DNA of 60,122 nucleotides from Oscillospiraceae bacterium (GCA_021769525.1 JAETSQ010000009.1:1-60122); one strand, 5' to 3'; counted from the stretch's first letter, positions 1-8,230 are shown. The notes: generated by a model not told the origin, from the letters alone. Program-made: numbers and translations.

Positions 1-40
1 TCACCAGGGAATATTGAAACAGGTCGGAGTAAGTCACCAT
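1..40 (-). CDS. Holin-like type I toxin, N-terminal part, cut by the window edge
   Basis: An ATG at 40 reads leftward off the window as MVTYSDLFQYSLV. This opening is typical of the tiny putative holin-like toxin (Hol_Tox, TxpA-like) peptides, which are single membrane-spanning toxins of type I toxin-antitoxin loci. It is preceded by a GGGGG Shine-Dalgarno run six bases upstream of the ATG. The 110-base leader is clearly related to the leader of the complete locus at 59544-59661, which supports the call although only 13 codons are visible. The antisense antitoxin would lie outside the window. Confidence 0.6.
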   Translation of the reverse strand, partial: MVTYSDLFQYSLV

Positions 41-184
41 CCGGGCGTCCCCCTTTTGAAATGATCTCAGGGGGCAGTAAAAAGACTTGCGCCCCCTGGA
101 GTAAGTAGATGCGCAGGGGACTAGCCGCCTACCGTTTTTCGGCAGTGCCAACTACATTCTATCATATTCGCCGCGGTTCGGCAA
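41..184 (-). promoter_or_regulatory. Promoter and structured leader of the left toxin copy
   Basis: On the minus strand a promoter TTGCCG (184-179), 17 bases, TAGAAT (161-156) drives a leader that starts GGCACTGCCG. The first 20 or so bases can fold into a 5' stem-loop (CTGCCG with CGGTAG). A second hairpin pairs CAGGGGGC with GCCCCCTG. A GTCCCC near the 5' end is complementary to GGGGAC in the ribosome-binding region, so translation may be blocked in the full-length RNA. The same elements recur, with sequence differences, at 59506-59661. Confidence 0.55.
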
Positions 185-218
185 GACAAACGCTTTGCTC
201 TCTTCGCTTATCCAAAGG

Positions 219-2921
219 TCAGCCCTTTAAGAAGGCCACCAGCAGCTGGACCACCGCCCAGAAGCCCTGGTAAGCGGCGATGGTGATCCAGGTGAGGGCC
301 GGCATCCCGCCGGTGAAGGCAAAGAAGGTCACCAGGGCAAAGCCCACCACCACCGAGAGGAGCAGCAGGGCGGTCTCCACCGTCAGGGTGCTGTCGCAGC
401 TGCGGGCCGCCGCCACCCCCCGGATATAGGAGGACGGGGCGCCGTTGTGGATCATCCCCGCCCTGGCCTTGGCCTTGGGGTCCAGGTAACGGTCCATCTC
501 CCGGTGGAGCTTGGCGGGCATCACCTGCACCAGCTCCTTGGGGAAGCTGTAGGTCTGGCAGATGCGCTCCACCGTAACGTTGGGGTCGGTGGTGTAGACG
601 CAGACGGCAATATCCCGGTCCGCCAGCAGCTCCAGCGCCCGGCGCATCTGCTTATCCGCCTTGTAGCTGAGGACACACATGGCGGCGGCCTGGCCGGAAT
701 TGGCGATGTAGAGGATCTGCTTGCCCTGGCCGTACCGCTCCTCGTACTCCATGGGGGGGATGGCCACCCCGTAGGATTTCATCAGCTCCCGGTTCCCGAT
801 GAGCACCCGGCGGCCGTTCACCCAGGCGGAGACCCCCTTCCCGTCCTCAAAGAGGAAACTTTCCGCCTCCTGGAGCAGCTGCGGGTCGGGCACCATGTCG
901 GTGAAGATCTTGGTGAGGGTGCTGCCGCACTGCTTCAGAACGCTGGCGATGTCCACTACCACCTCGTCCATGGGGGTGCGGTTGAAGGGCTTGATGGTGT
1001 GGAGGGTGACGCTTTCCGGCGGGAAGAGGTCGTACCCCCGCAGGAGGACGCCGTTCACCCCGGCGAACTGGTCCACCGCCGAATAGCCGCAGAGGGTGGC
1101 CCCCCACCGCTCCAGCTTGCGGTTGGTGAGGGTGATGGGCAGATTGGCGGCGATCACCCCGGCGATGGGGGCAGTGATGCACAGAGCGGCGGTGAAGACA
1201 CAGGCCGAGGTGAAAATATCGTGGTGGAAGGGGTAGGAGATGAGGGCCATCACCAGGGCCGCCGCGGCGGTCATGGGGGCGATCACCTTGGAGACATCCT
1301 CCGCCTTGCTCTCCGAGAAGGCCTGGTCCATAAAGGCGGAGATGCCGGAGGCGCGGGTAAAGTAGGCGATCTCCGGCTCCCCCTCGATGAGCTTGCGCCC
1401 CAGCTTGTCCGCCAGGGCCTCGTCCTCGATGACGGCGGCGGTGTGCTTCGCCCCCTCCTTGGCGATGAGGCGGTAACTGGCGGCGATCCTCCCCCGGAGG
1501 ATCAGCTTGCCGATGGTGTTAAAGAGCAGCAGCAGCGCCGCCATGGGCAGGTAGATGTTGGCGGAGTAACCCTCCAGCACCTCCGGGCGCATGGCCATAT
1601 AGGCCCCCTGCACCAGGCAGGCAAAGACCCCGATGGCGCTGTAGCTGTCGTTGTTGGGCCGCAGGCAGAAGAGGGAGATCATCCCTCCCCCCACGGTATT
1701 CCCCGCCACCAGGGCGGAGAAGGCCACCAGCCCCACCTCCAGCCACAGGTAATGGGTGGGGTTCTCCCGGAAGTATTCCGGGATGGGCCATTCCTGTCCC
1801 GGAGCCAGCATCAGGTAGATGACCCCCGCGGCACAGAGGAGGTTCACCACCAGCCGGATGATGAGGCTGGTCTTCATCCCCTGGAGCTGGGCGCCGATGC
1901 GGGCGCGGCTCTCCCCCCGCTCCGGCCGCTCCTCCCCCTCCGGGGGATCTTTGCGTGAGCGGCGGGGTCTGGGTTCCTCATTCTCGTCCTCACCCTGTGC
2001 TTTTGCCCGTGAGCGGCGGGGCCTGGGTTCCTCATTCTCGTCCTCACCCTGTGCTTTTGCCCGTGACCGGCGGGGGCTGGGCTCTTCATCCTCATCCTCG
2101 CCCCGCGCTCTTGTCCGCGGGCGGCGGGGACGCTCTTCCTCTGTCTCCGGGATCCTTCCCCGCGGGCGGGGCTCTTCCTCCTGCTCCCGGTCCTCCCGGA
2201 CCGAGCGGGCAGCTTTGCGCACCACCCGCTCCTCAAAGCTCTCCTGCTCCCCGTCCTCCTCCATATCCATGCCGGTGATGCGGCGGGCGGCTGCGGCGGC
2301 ATCCGGGCGCCGGGCCGCCGACTTTCTGGCGGGCGGGGCGTCCTCTTCCTCCTGCCACAGGGCAGGGGCGGCCGGAGCAGGCGGCGCCGGACGGGGCTCC
2401 GCCTCCCGCTTCGGGGCGGGACGTCCCGCCGGGGCGGTCCGCTTCGGGGCAGGCGGGGGAGCTTCCTCCTCATCCTCCTCCCACATGGGGCGGCCGGAAG
2501 CAGGCCGCTGCTGCTGGGGCGGGGCGGAGCGCTGGGGCCTCTCCGGCTTCTTTTCCCGGCGGGTAGGGGCCGCCGGTTCCGCCGCCTTCCAAAGCTCGTC
2601 CAGGGTGGGCATCTGCACCACCGGCTCCTCCGGCAGCTCCAGCTTCACCGGCGGGAAGTATTCCTCCCCGGTGTCCAAAAGCTCCGTCTCCGGCGGCTCC
2701 GGCTCCCGGAACTGCTGGGGGACGCGCTCCCGCCGGGGACGGCGGGGCCTTTCCCCTGTCTCCTCCCGGCGCTCCGGCACCGGCTCCCGCTGCCGCTCCC
2801 TTGGGGCGGAGCGTCTCTCCCCGGTCTCCCCCTGGGGCGGCCGTGCCTGCCGGGACGGTTCCCCCTGCTTTTCCCGGATCTCCCGGAGAATATCATCTAC
2901 GCTGTAATTTCTGTCTGGCAA
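219..2921 (-). CDS. Pseudo-P-type ATPase with a long disordered N-terminal region
   Basis: 900 aa from a TTG start with GGAGG eight bases upstream. Residues 1 to about 345 are Pro/Arg/Glu-rich and look disordered; they contain an 18-residue tandem repeat. From about residue 349 there is a multi-span membrane domain whose layout follows P1B-type cation ATPases, including an N-domain-like stretch VNGRRVLIGNREL near residue 700. The hallmarks of catalysis are gone: the place of DKTGTLT (near 625) reads LLRGYDLFPP, GDGxND (near 824) reads HNGAPSS, and no TGES loop is visible. It is therefore unlikely to pump ions by the usual phosphoenzyme cycle; a structural or regulatory role is inferred. It lies 25 bases downstream of rlmB and is probably co-transcribed with it. 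Confidence 0.75.
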   Translation of the reverse strand: MPDRNYSVDDILREIREKQGEPSRQARPPQGETGERRSAPRERQREPVPERREETGERPRRPRRERVPQQFREPEPPETELLDTGEEYFPPVKLELPEEPVVQMPTLDELWKAAEPAAPTRREKKPERPQRSAPPQQQRPASGRPMWEEDEEEAPPPAPKRTAPAGRPAPKREAEPRPAPPAPAAPALWQEEEDAPPARKSAARRPDAAAAARRITGMDMEEDGEQESFEERVVRKAARSVREDREQEEEPRPRGRIPETEEERPRRPRTRARGEDEDEEPSPRRSRAKAQGEDENEEPRPRRSRAKAQGEDENEEPRPRRSRKDPPEGEERPERGESRARIGAQLQGMKTSLIIRLVVNLLCAAGVIYLMLAPGQEWPIPEYFRENPTHYLWLEVGLVAFSALVAGNTVGGGMISLFCLRPNNDSYSAIGVFACLVQGAYMAMRPEVLEGYSANIYLPMAALLLLFNTIGKLILRGRIAASYRLIAKEGAKHTAAVIEDEALADKLGRKLIEGEPEIAYFTRASGISAFMDQAFSESKAEDVSKVIAPMTAAAALVMALISYPFHHDIFTSACVFTAALCITAPIAGVIAANLPITLTNRKLERWGATLCGYSAVDQFAGVNGVLLRGYDLFPPESVTLHTIKPFNRTPMDEVVVDIASVLKQCGSTLTKIFTDMVPDPQLLQEAESFLFEDGKGVSAWVNGRRVLIGNRELMKSYGVAIPPMEYEERYGQGKQILYIANSGQAAAMCVLSYKADKQMRRALELLADRDIAVCVYTTDPNVTVERICQTYSFPKELVQVMPAKLHREMDRYLDPKAKARAGMIHNGAPSSYIRGVAAARSCDSTLTVETALLLLSVVVGFALVTFFAFTGGMPALTWITIAAYQGFWAVVQLLVAFLKG
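1954..2115 (-). repeat. 54-bp tandem repeat inside the pseudo-ATPase gene
   Basis: Three 54-bp units start at about 1954, 2008 and 2062. The first two are almost identical and the third is diverged. They encode 18-residue blocks of the form RRSRAKAQGEDENEEPRP in the disordered N-terminal region, so copy-number changes would stay in frame. Confidence 0.85.
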
Positions 2922-2946
2922 TGCTGCAACCTCCCGACTCCTGCCT

Positions 2947-3720
2947 TCAGACCCGCCCCGGACCCTGCTGCTTTGCCCGGAGCCCCATACGCTGGCGGGT
3001 CACCTCGTACATCACGATGCCCGCCGCCACCGAGGCGTTGAGGGAATTGATCCTCCCCCGCATGGGGAGGGAAACCACAAAATCACACTTCTCCTTTACG
3101 AGCCGGCTCACTCCGGAACCCTCGGAGCCTACCACCAGCCCCACGCCGCCGCTGTAGTCCACCCCGCACCAGTCGGTCCCGTCCATATCGGCGCAGTAGA
3201 ACCACACGTTCTTTTTGGTTTTCAGCTCCTCCATCACGGCGCTGAGGTTGGGCACCCGCACCACCGGCAGGTGGGCGGCAGCCCCTGCGGCAGCCTTGGC
3301 CGCGGCGGCGGTGAGACCGGCGCTGTGCCGCTTGGGGATGATGACCCCGTGGGCGCCGGCGGCTTCCGCCGTGCGGATGATGGCCCCCAGGTTGTGGGGG
3401 TCCTCCACCCCGTCCGCCAGGACCACAAAGAGGGGCTCCTCCCCCGCCCTGCGGTAGATGTCCTCCAGGGTGGCATAATCCGCCGCCGCCGGCAGGGCGG
3501 CCACCCCCTGGTGGGCAGCGATGCCGGAAATGGCCTGGAGCTTCTCCGGGGCGGTGTCCTTGATGGGGATCCCCCGCTCCCTGGCCAGGGCGATGATCCG
3601 CCCCACCGGCCCCTTTTCCAGGCCGGCCTGTATGTAGACGCACTCCACCTCCCGCGGGGAGCGCAGGAGCTCCAGCACGGGGTTGCGCCCGGCAACGATC
3701 TCGGTCTTCGGCTTGTCCAT
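2947..3720 (-). CDS. rlmB: 23S rRNA (guanosine-2'-O-)-methyltransferase, SpoU/TrmH family
   Basis: 257 aa. SPOUT methyltransferase that transfers a methyl group from S-adenosylmethionine to a ribose 2'-OH in rRNA. The N-terminal substrate-binding domain begins with EIVAGRNPVLELL. The three SPOUT motifs are present: DGVEDPHNLGAIIRTAEAAG, then GLVVGSEGSGVSRLV, then LPMRGRINSLNASVAAGI, which together form the knotted cofactor site. Length matches RlmB. The minus-strand gene for the pseudo-ATPase follows after 25 bases. The exact rRNA position methylated is inferred from the family only. Confidence 0.93.
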   Translation of the reverse strand: MDKPKTEIVAGRNPVLELLRSPREVECVYIQAGLEKGPVGRIIALARERGIPIKDTAPEKLQAISGIAAHQGVAALPAAADYATLEDIYRRAGEEPLFVVLADGVEDPHNLGAIIRTAEAAGAHGVIIPKRHSAGLTAAAAKAAAGAAAHLPVVRVPNLSAVMEELKTKKNVWFYCADMDGTDWCGVDYSGGVGLVVGSEGSGVSRLVKEKCDFVVSLPMRGRINSLNASVAAGIVMYEVTRQRMGLRAKQQGPGRV

Positions 3721-4332
3721 CTTCCCATCCTGTCCCCGCCGGCAAGGGCGGATAAATTCCCCAATTGGCTGATATAGAATGAGTATACCACAAATTTCCT
3801 GTCAATAAAAGAGTTATTCCGCCCTCCCACCCAAAAGTCGAGCCAAAATCTCCCGGTCCTCAGTCCCAGGAGCTATAAGGAAGAGTTTTGCCCCTTCCGC
3901 AAGCTAGCGGTTCCCGCCAGAGCCTCCCCTGAAAGGGGAGGTGTCGAGCGAAGCGAGACGGAGGGGTTCTTCCGCAGGGCTTCGTTTCTTGGTTATGCTT
4001 TGCGGTTGCTATAATGCCATGCGCCTATCCGGCGGGGACCCCCTTTCTGCGCCGGCAGAAAGGGGGGAAAGAACGGCTCAAGGGCTTTGCCCTTAATAAT
4101 CCCACCAGGGGGTTCCCCCTGGACCTCCCAAAGGGTGGGGCAAACGCCCCACACCTTCTTATCCCTGCGGGGCTATTTATGATCCCCTTCGGGGATAGTA
4201 CCCCCTCCGGCCTGCGGCCTGCGGGGCCGCCGCCTGCGGCGGCGGGATTACGACGGCTTCGCCGCCGCTCCTGAAGTACAGGCTTTACGTTTTTTCGTTA
4301 AGAAGGTCCCTGCACCATCCCCTCCCCTATTC
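3721..4332. other. Gene-free, repeat-rich intergenic region
   Basis: No credible gene lies between rlmB and the small membrane-protein gene. The stretch contains a dispersed GC-rich repeat (3912-3973) and a series of short GC-rich inverted repeats around 4140-4280. An 86-codon open frame at 4014-4274 has low-complexity Pro/Gly/Arg content and no ribosome-binding site, so it is taken as non-coding. Confidence 0.6.
3912..3973 (+). repeat. Dispersed GC-rich repeat, family C copy 1
   Basis: Contains AGAGCCTCCC, a short inverted repeat, GGAGGTGTCGAGCGAAGCG and AGACGGAGGG. The same order of blocks occurs in reverse orientation at 45167-45240 inside the phage cluster. Confidence 0.75.
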
Positions 4333-4593
4333 TCACAAAGGCAGCAGGCCCCCCAGCCCCAGGGCGATGAGGGCCAGGCTCCCCGCCAGCGCCCCGGCGA
4401 TCAGGAGTTTTTTCCACCCAAACTCCCGGCGGGGGCGGTACTTGATGGCCCGGACGTACTCCCCTGCCCGCCGGCGGAGCGTCCCCTCGTCGGAATCGGG
4501 GCGGCCCGGCCGGAGGAACAGGATCGCCCTTTCAAAGTATTCGCTCTCAATATCCACGACCTCCACCACCCGCTTGTTGACACCCTTCAGCAT
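4333..4593 (-). CDS. Small conserved membrane-anchored protein, unknown function
   Basis: 86 aa, ATG preceded by GGGGGGAAGA. Residues 1-60 form a soluble, charged segment starting MLKGVNKRVVEVVDIESEYFERAILF; residues 61-84 form one hydrophobic span, so the protein is probably C-terminally anchored with its N-terminus in the cytoplasm. The amphipathic, non-repetitive composition and good ribosome-binding site support a real gene. No function is recognised. It is divergent from the glycosylase gene at 5038. Confidence 0.7.
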   Translation of the reverse strand: MLKGVNKRVVEVVDIESEYFERAILFLRPGRPDSDEGTLRRRAGEYVRAIKYRPRREFGWKKLLIAGALAGSLALIALGLGGLLPL

Positions 4594-4722
4594 GGCTCTT
4601 CCCCCCGTTTTGGCATTTTCTCCGCAGCTTGCCTCTGCCTTTTAGGGTATCTCCCTCTCGGCTGTTTATACATCTTTTCCCGGAAAAGGCCGGACAAAAA
4701 ATATACCATCCGTAAAGGCCGC

Positions 4723-4888
4723 CTTTCCACACTTTCAACTCTGCTTTCCACAAAACGCTGTTGAAAACCCTGTTGAAAAGGTGGAAATCTCCCCTAATTT
4801 CCCCGTTCTTTTTCGGAGCAAAGGAGTGTTGAGAACTTTTTCCACCGGAAAAGCCCCTTTGTTCTTTTCATACAGACAGTTATCCCCC
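4723..4888. other. Cluster of DnaA-box-like repeats, cluster 1
   Basis: Within the 444-base gap between the small membrane-protein gene and ogg there are two CTTTCCACA, two GTTGAAAA, GTGGAAA, GTTGAGAAC, TTTTTCCACC and GTTATCCCC. These match relaxed DnaA boxes (TTWTCCACA) and the GTTGAAAA words that often accompany them near clostridial origins. No origin gene such as dnaA or dnaN is present, so the role (DnaA titration or chance AT-rich spacer) is open. Confidence 0.4.
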
Positions 4889-5037
4889 CTTGTCACTGCT
4901 CCCCCGTTTGCCCTCTTGTTTTGCATTTTTATCCGAAAATCTGCAATATTATGCGTTTTCCCGGAAAAATCCGCTTTTCTCCGCAGCTTTTTTCTGCTAT
5001 ACTGGATGAGATCGAAAAAGGGGGGGAGCTGCCGCTG

Positions 5038-5868
5038 ATGGAGGATCGCATTCTTTTGGAGCCGGAGGGCATCCGCCTGCGGGGGATGGCAAGGCAGTTC
5101 GCCCTGGGGGAGACCCTGGACTGCGGGCAGGCCTTCCGGTGGCGGCCCGCGGGGGAGGACCGCTGGGAGGGGGTGGCCGGAGGCCGCTTTCTTGCCCTGG
5201 AGCGCCGGGGCCCGGACATCTTTCTCCTGGGCGCGGGGGGAGCGGACCTTCCCTTCTGGCGGGATTACTTTGACCTGGGGCGGGATTATCCGGCGCTGGA
5301 AGCGCTCTTCCGGCGCAACCCGCCCCTGCGGCGGGCCCTGGACTGCTGCCCCGGCATCCGGGTGCTGCGCCAGGAGCCCTGGGAGACCCTCTGCACCTTT
5401 ATCCTCAGCGCCAACAACAACATCCCCCGCATCAAGGGGATCGTGGAGCGTCTCTGCCAGGGATGGGGGGACACGGTCCCCGGAACCCCTCTCCGGAGCT
5501 TTCCCCCTCCGGAGCGGCTGGCCTCCCTCTCCGTGGAGGAGCTGGCCCCCCTGCGGGCGGGATGGCGGAGCGGATACCTCCTGGACGCCGCCCGGCAGGT
5601 GGCGGAGGGCCGCCTGGAGCTCCGGGAACTGGAGCGGCTGCCCACGCCGGAGGCTCTGGAGCGGCTGCTGGAGGTAAAAGGGGTGGGGGAAAAGGTGGCC
5701 CGGTGCGTCCTGCTCTTCGGCTTTGGCCGGGTGGAGTGCGTCCCCATGGATGTCTGGATGAAGCGGGTGATGGCGGAGCTCTACCCCAGGGGGTTCCCCC
5801 GGTACCTGCGGCCCTACGGGGGCATCGCCCAGCAGACCCTGTTCCACTACTACCGCACCCTCCGGTAA
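5038..5868 (+). CDS. ogg: 8-oxoguanine DNA glycosylase, OGG1 type
   Basis: 276 aa from ATG 5038, with an AGGGGGGGAG ribosome-binding site about ten bases upstream; upstream in-frame starts lack one. Removes 8-oxoguanine from DNA and can cut the abasic site. The N-terminal half has the CGQAFRW and FILSANNNIPRI blocks of OGG1. The helix-hairpin-helix GVGEKVARC supplies the catalytic lysine (near residue 217), and PMDVWMKR supplies the catalytic aspartate (near 237). It is monocistronic: it is followed 18 bases later by a hairpin. Confidence 0.92.
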   Translation: MEDRILLEPEGIRLRGMARQFALGETLDCGQAFRWRPAGEDRWEGVAGGRFLALERRGPDIFLLGAGGADLPFWRDYFDLGRDYPALEALFRRNPPLRRALDCCPGIRVLRQEPWETLCTFILSANNNIPRIKGIVERLCQGWGDTVPGTPLRSFPPPERLASLSVEELAPLRAGWRSGYLLDAARQVAEGRLELRELERLPTPEALERLLEVKGVGEKVARCVLLFGFGRVECVPMDVWMKRVMAELYPRGFPRYLRPYGGIAQQTLFHYYRTLR

Positions 5869-5886
5869 GGAGATCCCTCCCCCCGG

Positions 5887-5926
5887 CACCAAAAGGGCCG
5901 CAGCTTTCGCCGCGGCCCCTTTGGTG
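5887..5926 (+). terminator. Hairpin after ogg
   Basis: CACCAAAAGGGCCGC pairs with GCGGCCCCTTTGGTG around an 11-base loop. The following tract is only moderately T-rich, so it is a likely but not ideal intrinsic terminator. Confidence 0.6.
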
Positions 5927-5958
5927 TGTTTGAGGTGTGTGTTTTTGAGGAGGGTAGT

Positions 5959-6000
5959 ATCGTACCGGTTTGGAGCCTTGCTCTGCTCCCTCGGTACGAT
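5959..6000. repeat. Nested inverted repeat between ogg and lexA
   Basis: ATCGTACCG (5959-5967) is perfectly repeated in inverse orientation as CGGTACGAT (5992-6000); an inner GGAGC/GCTCC stem lies between. It is followed by an AT-rich tract. It may be a second terminator or a protein-binding palindrome; nothing in the sequence decides. Confidence 0.6.
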
Positions 6001-6129
6001 TATATTATAACACCCGCCAAAAATCAGTTGTTAAGGCACTGTAAATAAACTTGAGAGGTTTTGTAAAATGCAGATTCGGACAAAATTCCTCATTGGCGGA
6101 AGATCCTACGAAAATTTTTCGGAAAATTC

Positions 6130-6169
6130 AAAACATACGTTTGCAATCCGGGGCCGGTTATGGTATACT
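6130..6169 (+). promoter_or_regulatory. lexA promoter with SOS box
   Basis: The palindrome AAACATACGTTT (6131-6142) matches the Firmicutes LexA operator GAACN4GTTC with relaxed outer bases. It overlaps the -35 TTGCAA (6141-6146), which is 17 bases from the -10 TATACT (6164-6169, preceded by TGG). Binding of LexA here would shut off its own gene. Confidence 0.8.
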
Positions 6170-6243
6170 GATAGCGATAGCAGGCCACAGGGCAAGATCG
6201 AAGCGCCTGTGGGCAAACTGGCTCCATATAAGGAGGAACCGCC

Positions 6244-6837
6244 ATGGCTGACCTGAACCCCAAAGCTATCCAGATCCTGGACTATATCCGGGACCGCATC
6301 GATGAGGGGCTCCCTCCCTCCGTCCGGGAGATCTGCGCCGCTCTGGACATCAAGTCCACCTCCACCGCCCACAAATACCTGGGGGAGCTCCAGGAGCGGG
6401 GCCTGATCGAAAAGGGCAGCCGCCTGAACCGGGCCATCTCCCTGCCGGACGACCGGAGCGTCCGGGTGCCTCTTCTGGGCACCGTCACCGCCGGGCAGCC
6501 CATCCTGGCGGTGGAGGAGGTGGAGGGGTACATCCCTCTGCGCAGCCGCAACCTGCACTCCAAGGACCTCTTCGCCCTGCGGGTGCGGGGGGAGAGCATG
6601 ATAAACGCCGGCATCCTGGACGGGGACATCGTCATCATCCGGCGCACCCCCACCGCCGAAAACGGGGACATCGTGGTGGCCCTGGTGGAGGACGAGGCCA
6701 CCGTGAAGCGGTTCTATAAGGAGAACGGCCGGTTCCGCCTCCAGCCGGAAAACGACGAGATGGACCCCATCTATGTGGATTCCGTCTCCATCCTCGGACG
6801 GGTGGTCACCCTCATCCGGGACTACGAGCTGCTGTAG
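6244..6837 (+). CDS. lexA: LexA repressor
   Basis: 197 aa, ATG with AAGGAGGAA six bases upstream. SOS regulator that binds operators as a dimer and cleaves itself when RecA filaments form. Residues 1-65 form the winged helix-turn-helix (PPSVREICAALDIKSTSTAHKYL). The autocleavage site is the Ala-Gly of TVTAGQP near residue 82; the catalytic serine is in GESM (about 117) and the lysine in ATVKRF (about 154). A self-regulatory operator lies in the promoter. No other SOS box was seen, including upstream of the phage cluster. Confidence 0.97.
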   Translation: MADLNPKAIQILDYIRDRIDEGLPPSVREICAALDIKSTSTAHKYLGELQERGLIEKGSRLNRAISLPDDRSVRVPLLGTVTAGQPILAVEEVEGYIPLRSRNLHSKDLFALRVRGESMINAGILDGDIVIIRRTPTAENGDIVVALVEDEATVKRFYKENGRFRLQPENDEMDPIYVDSVSILGRVVTLIRDYELL

Positions 6838-6880
6838 CGCTCCGCCGCCCACAAAAAATTCATCCTAATTCTATAAGACT

Positions 6881-6917
6881 GCCCTGGGAACTGAAACAGC
6901 CCCCAGGGCGTTTTTGT
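6881..6917 (+). terminator. lexA terminator
   Basis: GCCCTGGG pairs with CCCAGGGC across a 13-base loop and is followed directly by GTTTTTGTT. Confidence 0.85.
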
Positions 6918-6930
6918 TCAGCGGAAGGCC

Positions 6931-6997
6931 GTTCTTCTTTTTGCTTCTTTTTCTTCTTTCGCAAGAAGAAAAAGAAGGCGGGGGATCGGGCGCAGCC
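6931..6997 (+). repeat. Dispersed polypyrimidine hairpin repeat, family A copy 1
   Basis: GTTCTTCTTTTTGCTTC leads into a long stem-loop (CTTCTTTTTCTTC with GAAGAAAAAGAAG, 6944-6977), then GGCGGGG and a GC block. Related copies occur at 45071-45141, 49581-49656, 49846-49890 and 56311-56385. Confidence 0.85.
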
Positions 6998-7054
6998 CAC
7001 GTGCCCGAAGGGAGGCGAAGCGGCCCGGTAGGGCTGGCGGCAGCCCCATATTTG

Positions 7055-8230
7055 TCAGCTTTGGGGCCGCTCCAGGCGCTGGGGCTCCTGGAAGGGAGGG
7101 TATCCGCCGCTGTCCAGCACCGTCCGCCCCGCTTCGGAGGCGGCGCTTTCCGCCTCCCCGGCGGATGACGGCTCTCCGCTGTCCACCGGCCGCTGCTCCG
7201 AAATCGAGGCGGGGGCGGAGGCGGAGGACGGGCTTTCCGGCGCCGCCGGGGCGGCGGGCTTCTTCTCGTCCCGCACCGGCTCCTGTACCGGCAGAGGCTC
7301 CCCCAGGCGGGGAGGCCCCTGGGACGGTCCGGGCTCCCGGAACACCTCCCAGATGCGCTCCCGGCAGCTTTGGGTCAGGTGGTAGACGGTGTAATTCTTG
7401 CTCAGGGAGCCCTCCAGGAAGACGGTGGTGGTGGCGGGCATCTCCAGCCGCGCCAGGAACTGGAGGGCCGCGCTGCGCTGTAAGCAGTCGCTGGCCGAAA
7501 GGTCGGTATCCAGCACCGAAAGGGCCGTCTCCTGGAGCTCCGCCCCCGATCCGTCCAGGAAAAGCGGCAGGCTCCCGCCGATGAGCTGGGCGATGAGGAG
7601 GGCGGCCCGGTCGCTCCGCTCCCGCTCTCCCCCCTTATAGGCGGGGTAGGTTATCACATCCATCACCCGGCGGCCGTCCATCAGGTAGCGCCCCCGCGGC
7701 ATGACGACCTGCCGCCCCTCCACGGTGTAGTCCAGGTCCACCGCCAGGTCGTACTCCATCAGGCCGGCGCAGCGGAGGAGCCGGTCCAGGTCCTCCGTCT
7801 CCACCAGGGCGCGGCGGTGGATGGGAATATCCAGGTACTGGGCCAGCCCCTTCTGGGCGTAGCCCAGCCCCCCCTGCTGCCACATCCGCCCGATGGTGGT
7901 CCCCTGCCCGCCGTACTCCAGGTAGGCGGAGGGCGGCAGGACACAGAGGGCGATCTTCCCCTGGTCCGGCAGGAAGCCCAGCAGCAGGTAGGTGGCCGGT
8001 TCCGTCCCCGCCTCCTCGCACCCCGCCGCCAGCAGGACCAGGCGGTCCTCCGCGCCGGGGAGGTAGGTATCCGGCGCCGCGGTCTCCTGGGCCTCCTGGG
8101 ACACCTCCTTGTCCTGCATCCGGGAATAGGAGAGGAAGCACACCGCCCCCAGCACCAGCATCATCCCCAGGAAGGTGATGCCAAAGGAGGTGGAAAAGCC
8201 CATCACCCAGTCGCTCGTTTCCCGCTTCAT
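7055..8230 (-). CDS. Membrane-anchored, LCP-like protein of unknown function
   Basis: 391 aa. Residues 14-34 are one transmembrane segment (FGITFLGMMLVLGAVCFLSY), so the rest is probably extracellular. Residues 60-270 (YLLLGFLPDQGKIALCVLPP onward) weakly resemble a LytR-CpsA-Psr fold, but the arginines used by LCP phosphotransferases are not obvious, so it may be a degenerate member. The last 90 residues are Pro/Ser/Glu-rich and low in complexity. The gene is monocistronic, and divergent from the NusG-II gene. Assignment to the family is tentative. Confidence 0.6.
   Translation of the reverse strand: MKRETSDWVMGFSTSFGITFLGMMLVLGAVCFLSYSRMQDKEVSQEAQETAAPDTYLPGAEDRLVLLAAGCEEAGTEPATYLLLGFLPDQGKIALCVLPPSAYLEYGGQGTTIGRMWQQGGLGYAQKGLAQYLDIPIHRRALVETEDLDRLLRCAGLMEYDLAVDLDYTVEGRQVVMPRGRYLMDGRRVMDVITYPAYKGGERERSDRAALLIAQLIGGSLPLFLDGSGAELQETALSVLDTDLSASDCLQRSAALQFLARLEMPATTTVFLEGSLSKNYTVYHLTQSCRERIWEVFREPGPSQGPPRLGEPLPVQEPVRDEKKPAAPAAPESPSSASAPASISEQRPVDSGEPSSAGEAESAASEAGRTVLDSGGYPPFQEPQRLERPQS

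Noticed and set aside
4014-4274. 86-codon open frame in the rlmB-upstream gap
   Set aside because: Low-complexity Pro/Gly/Arg composition, no ribosome site and a repeat-rich setting; looks like GC-rich intergenic sequence.
6051-6251. 66-codon frame upstream of lexA
   Set aside because: Runs across the lexA promoter and SOS box with no ribosome site.
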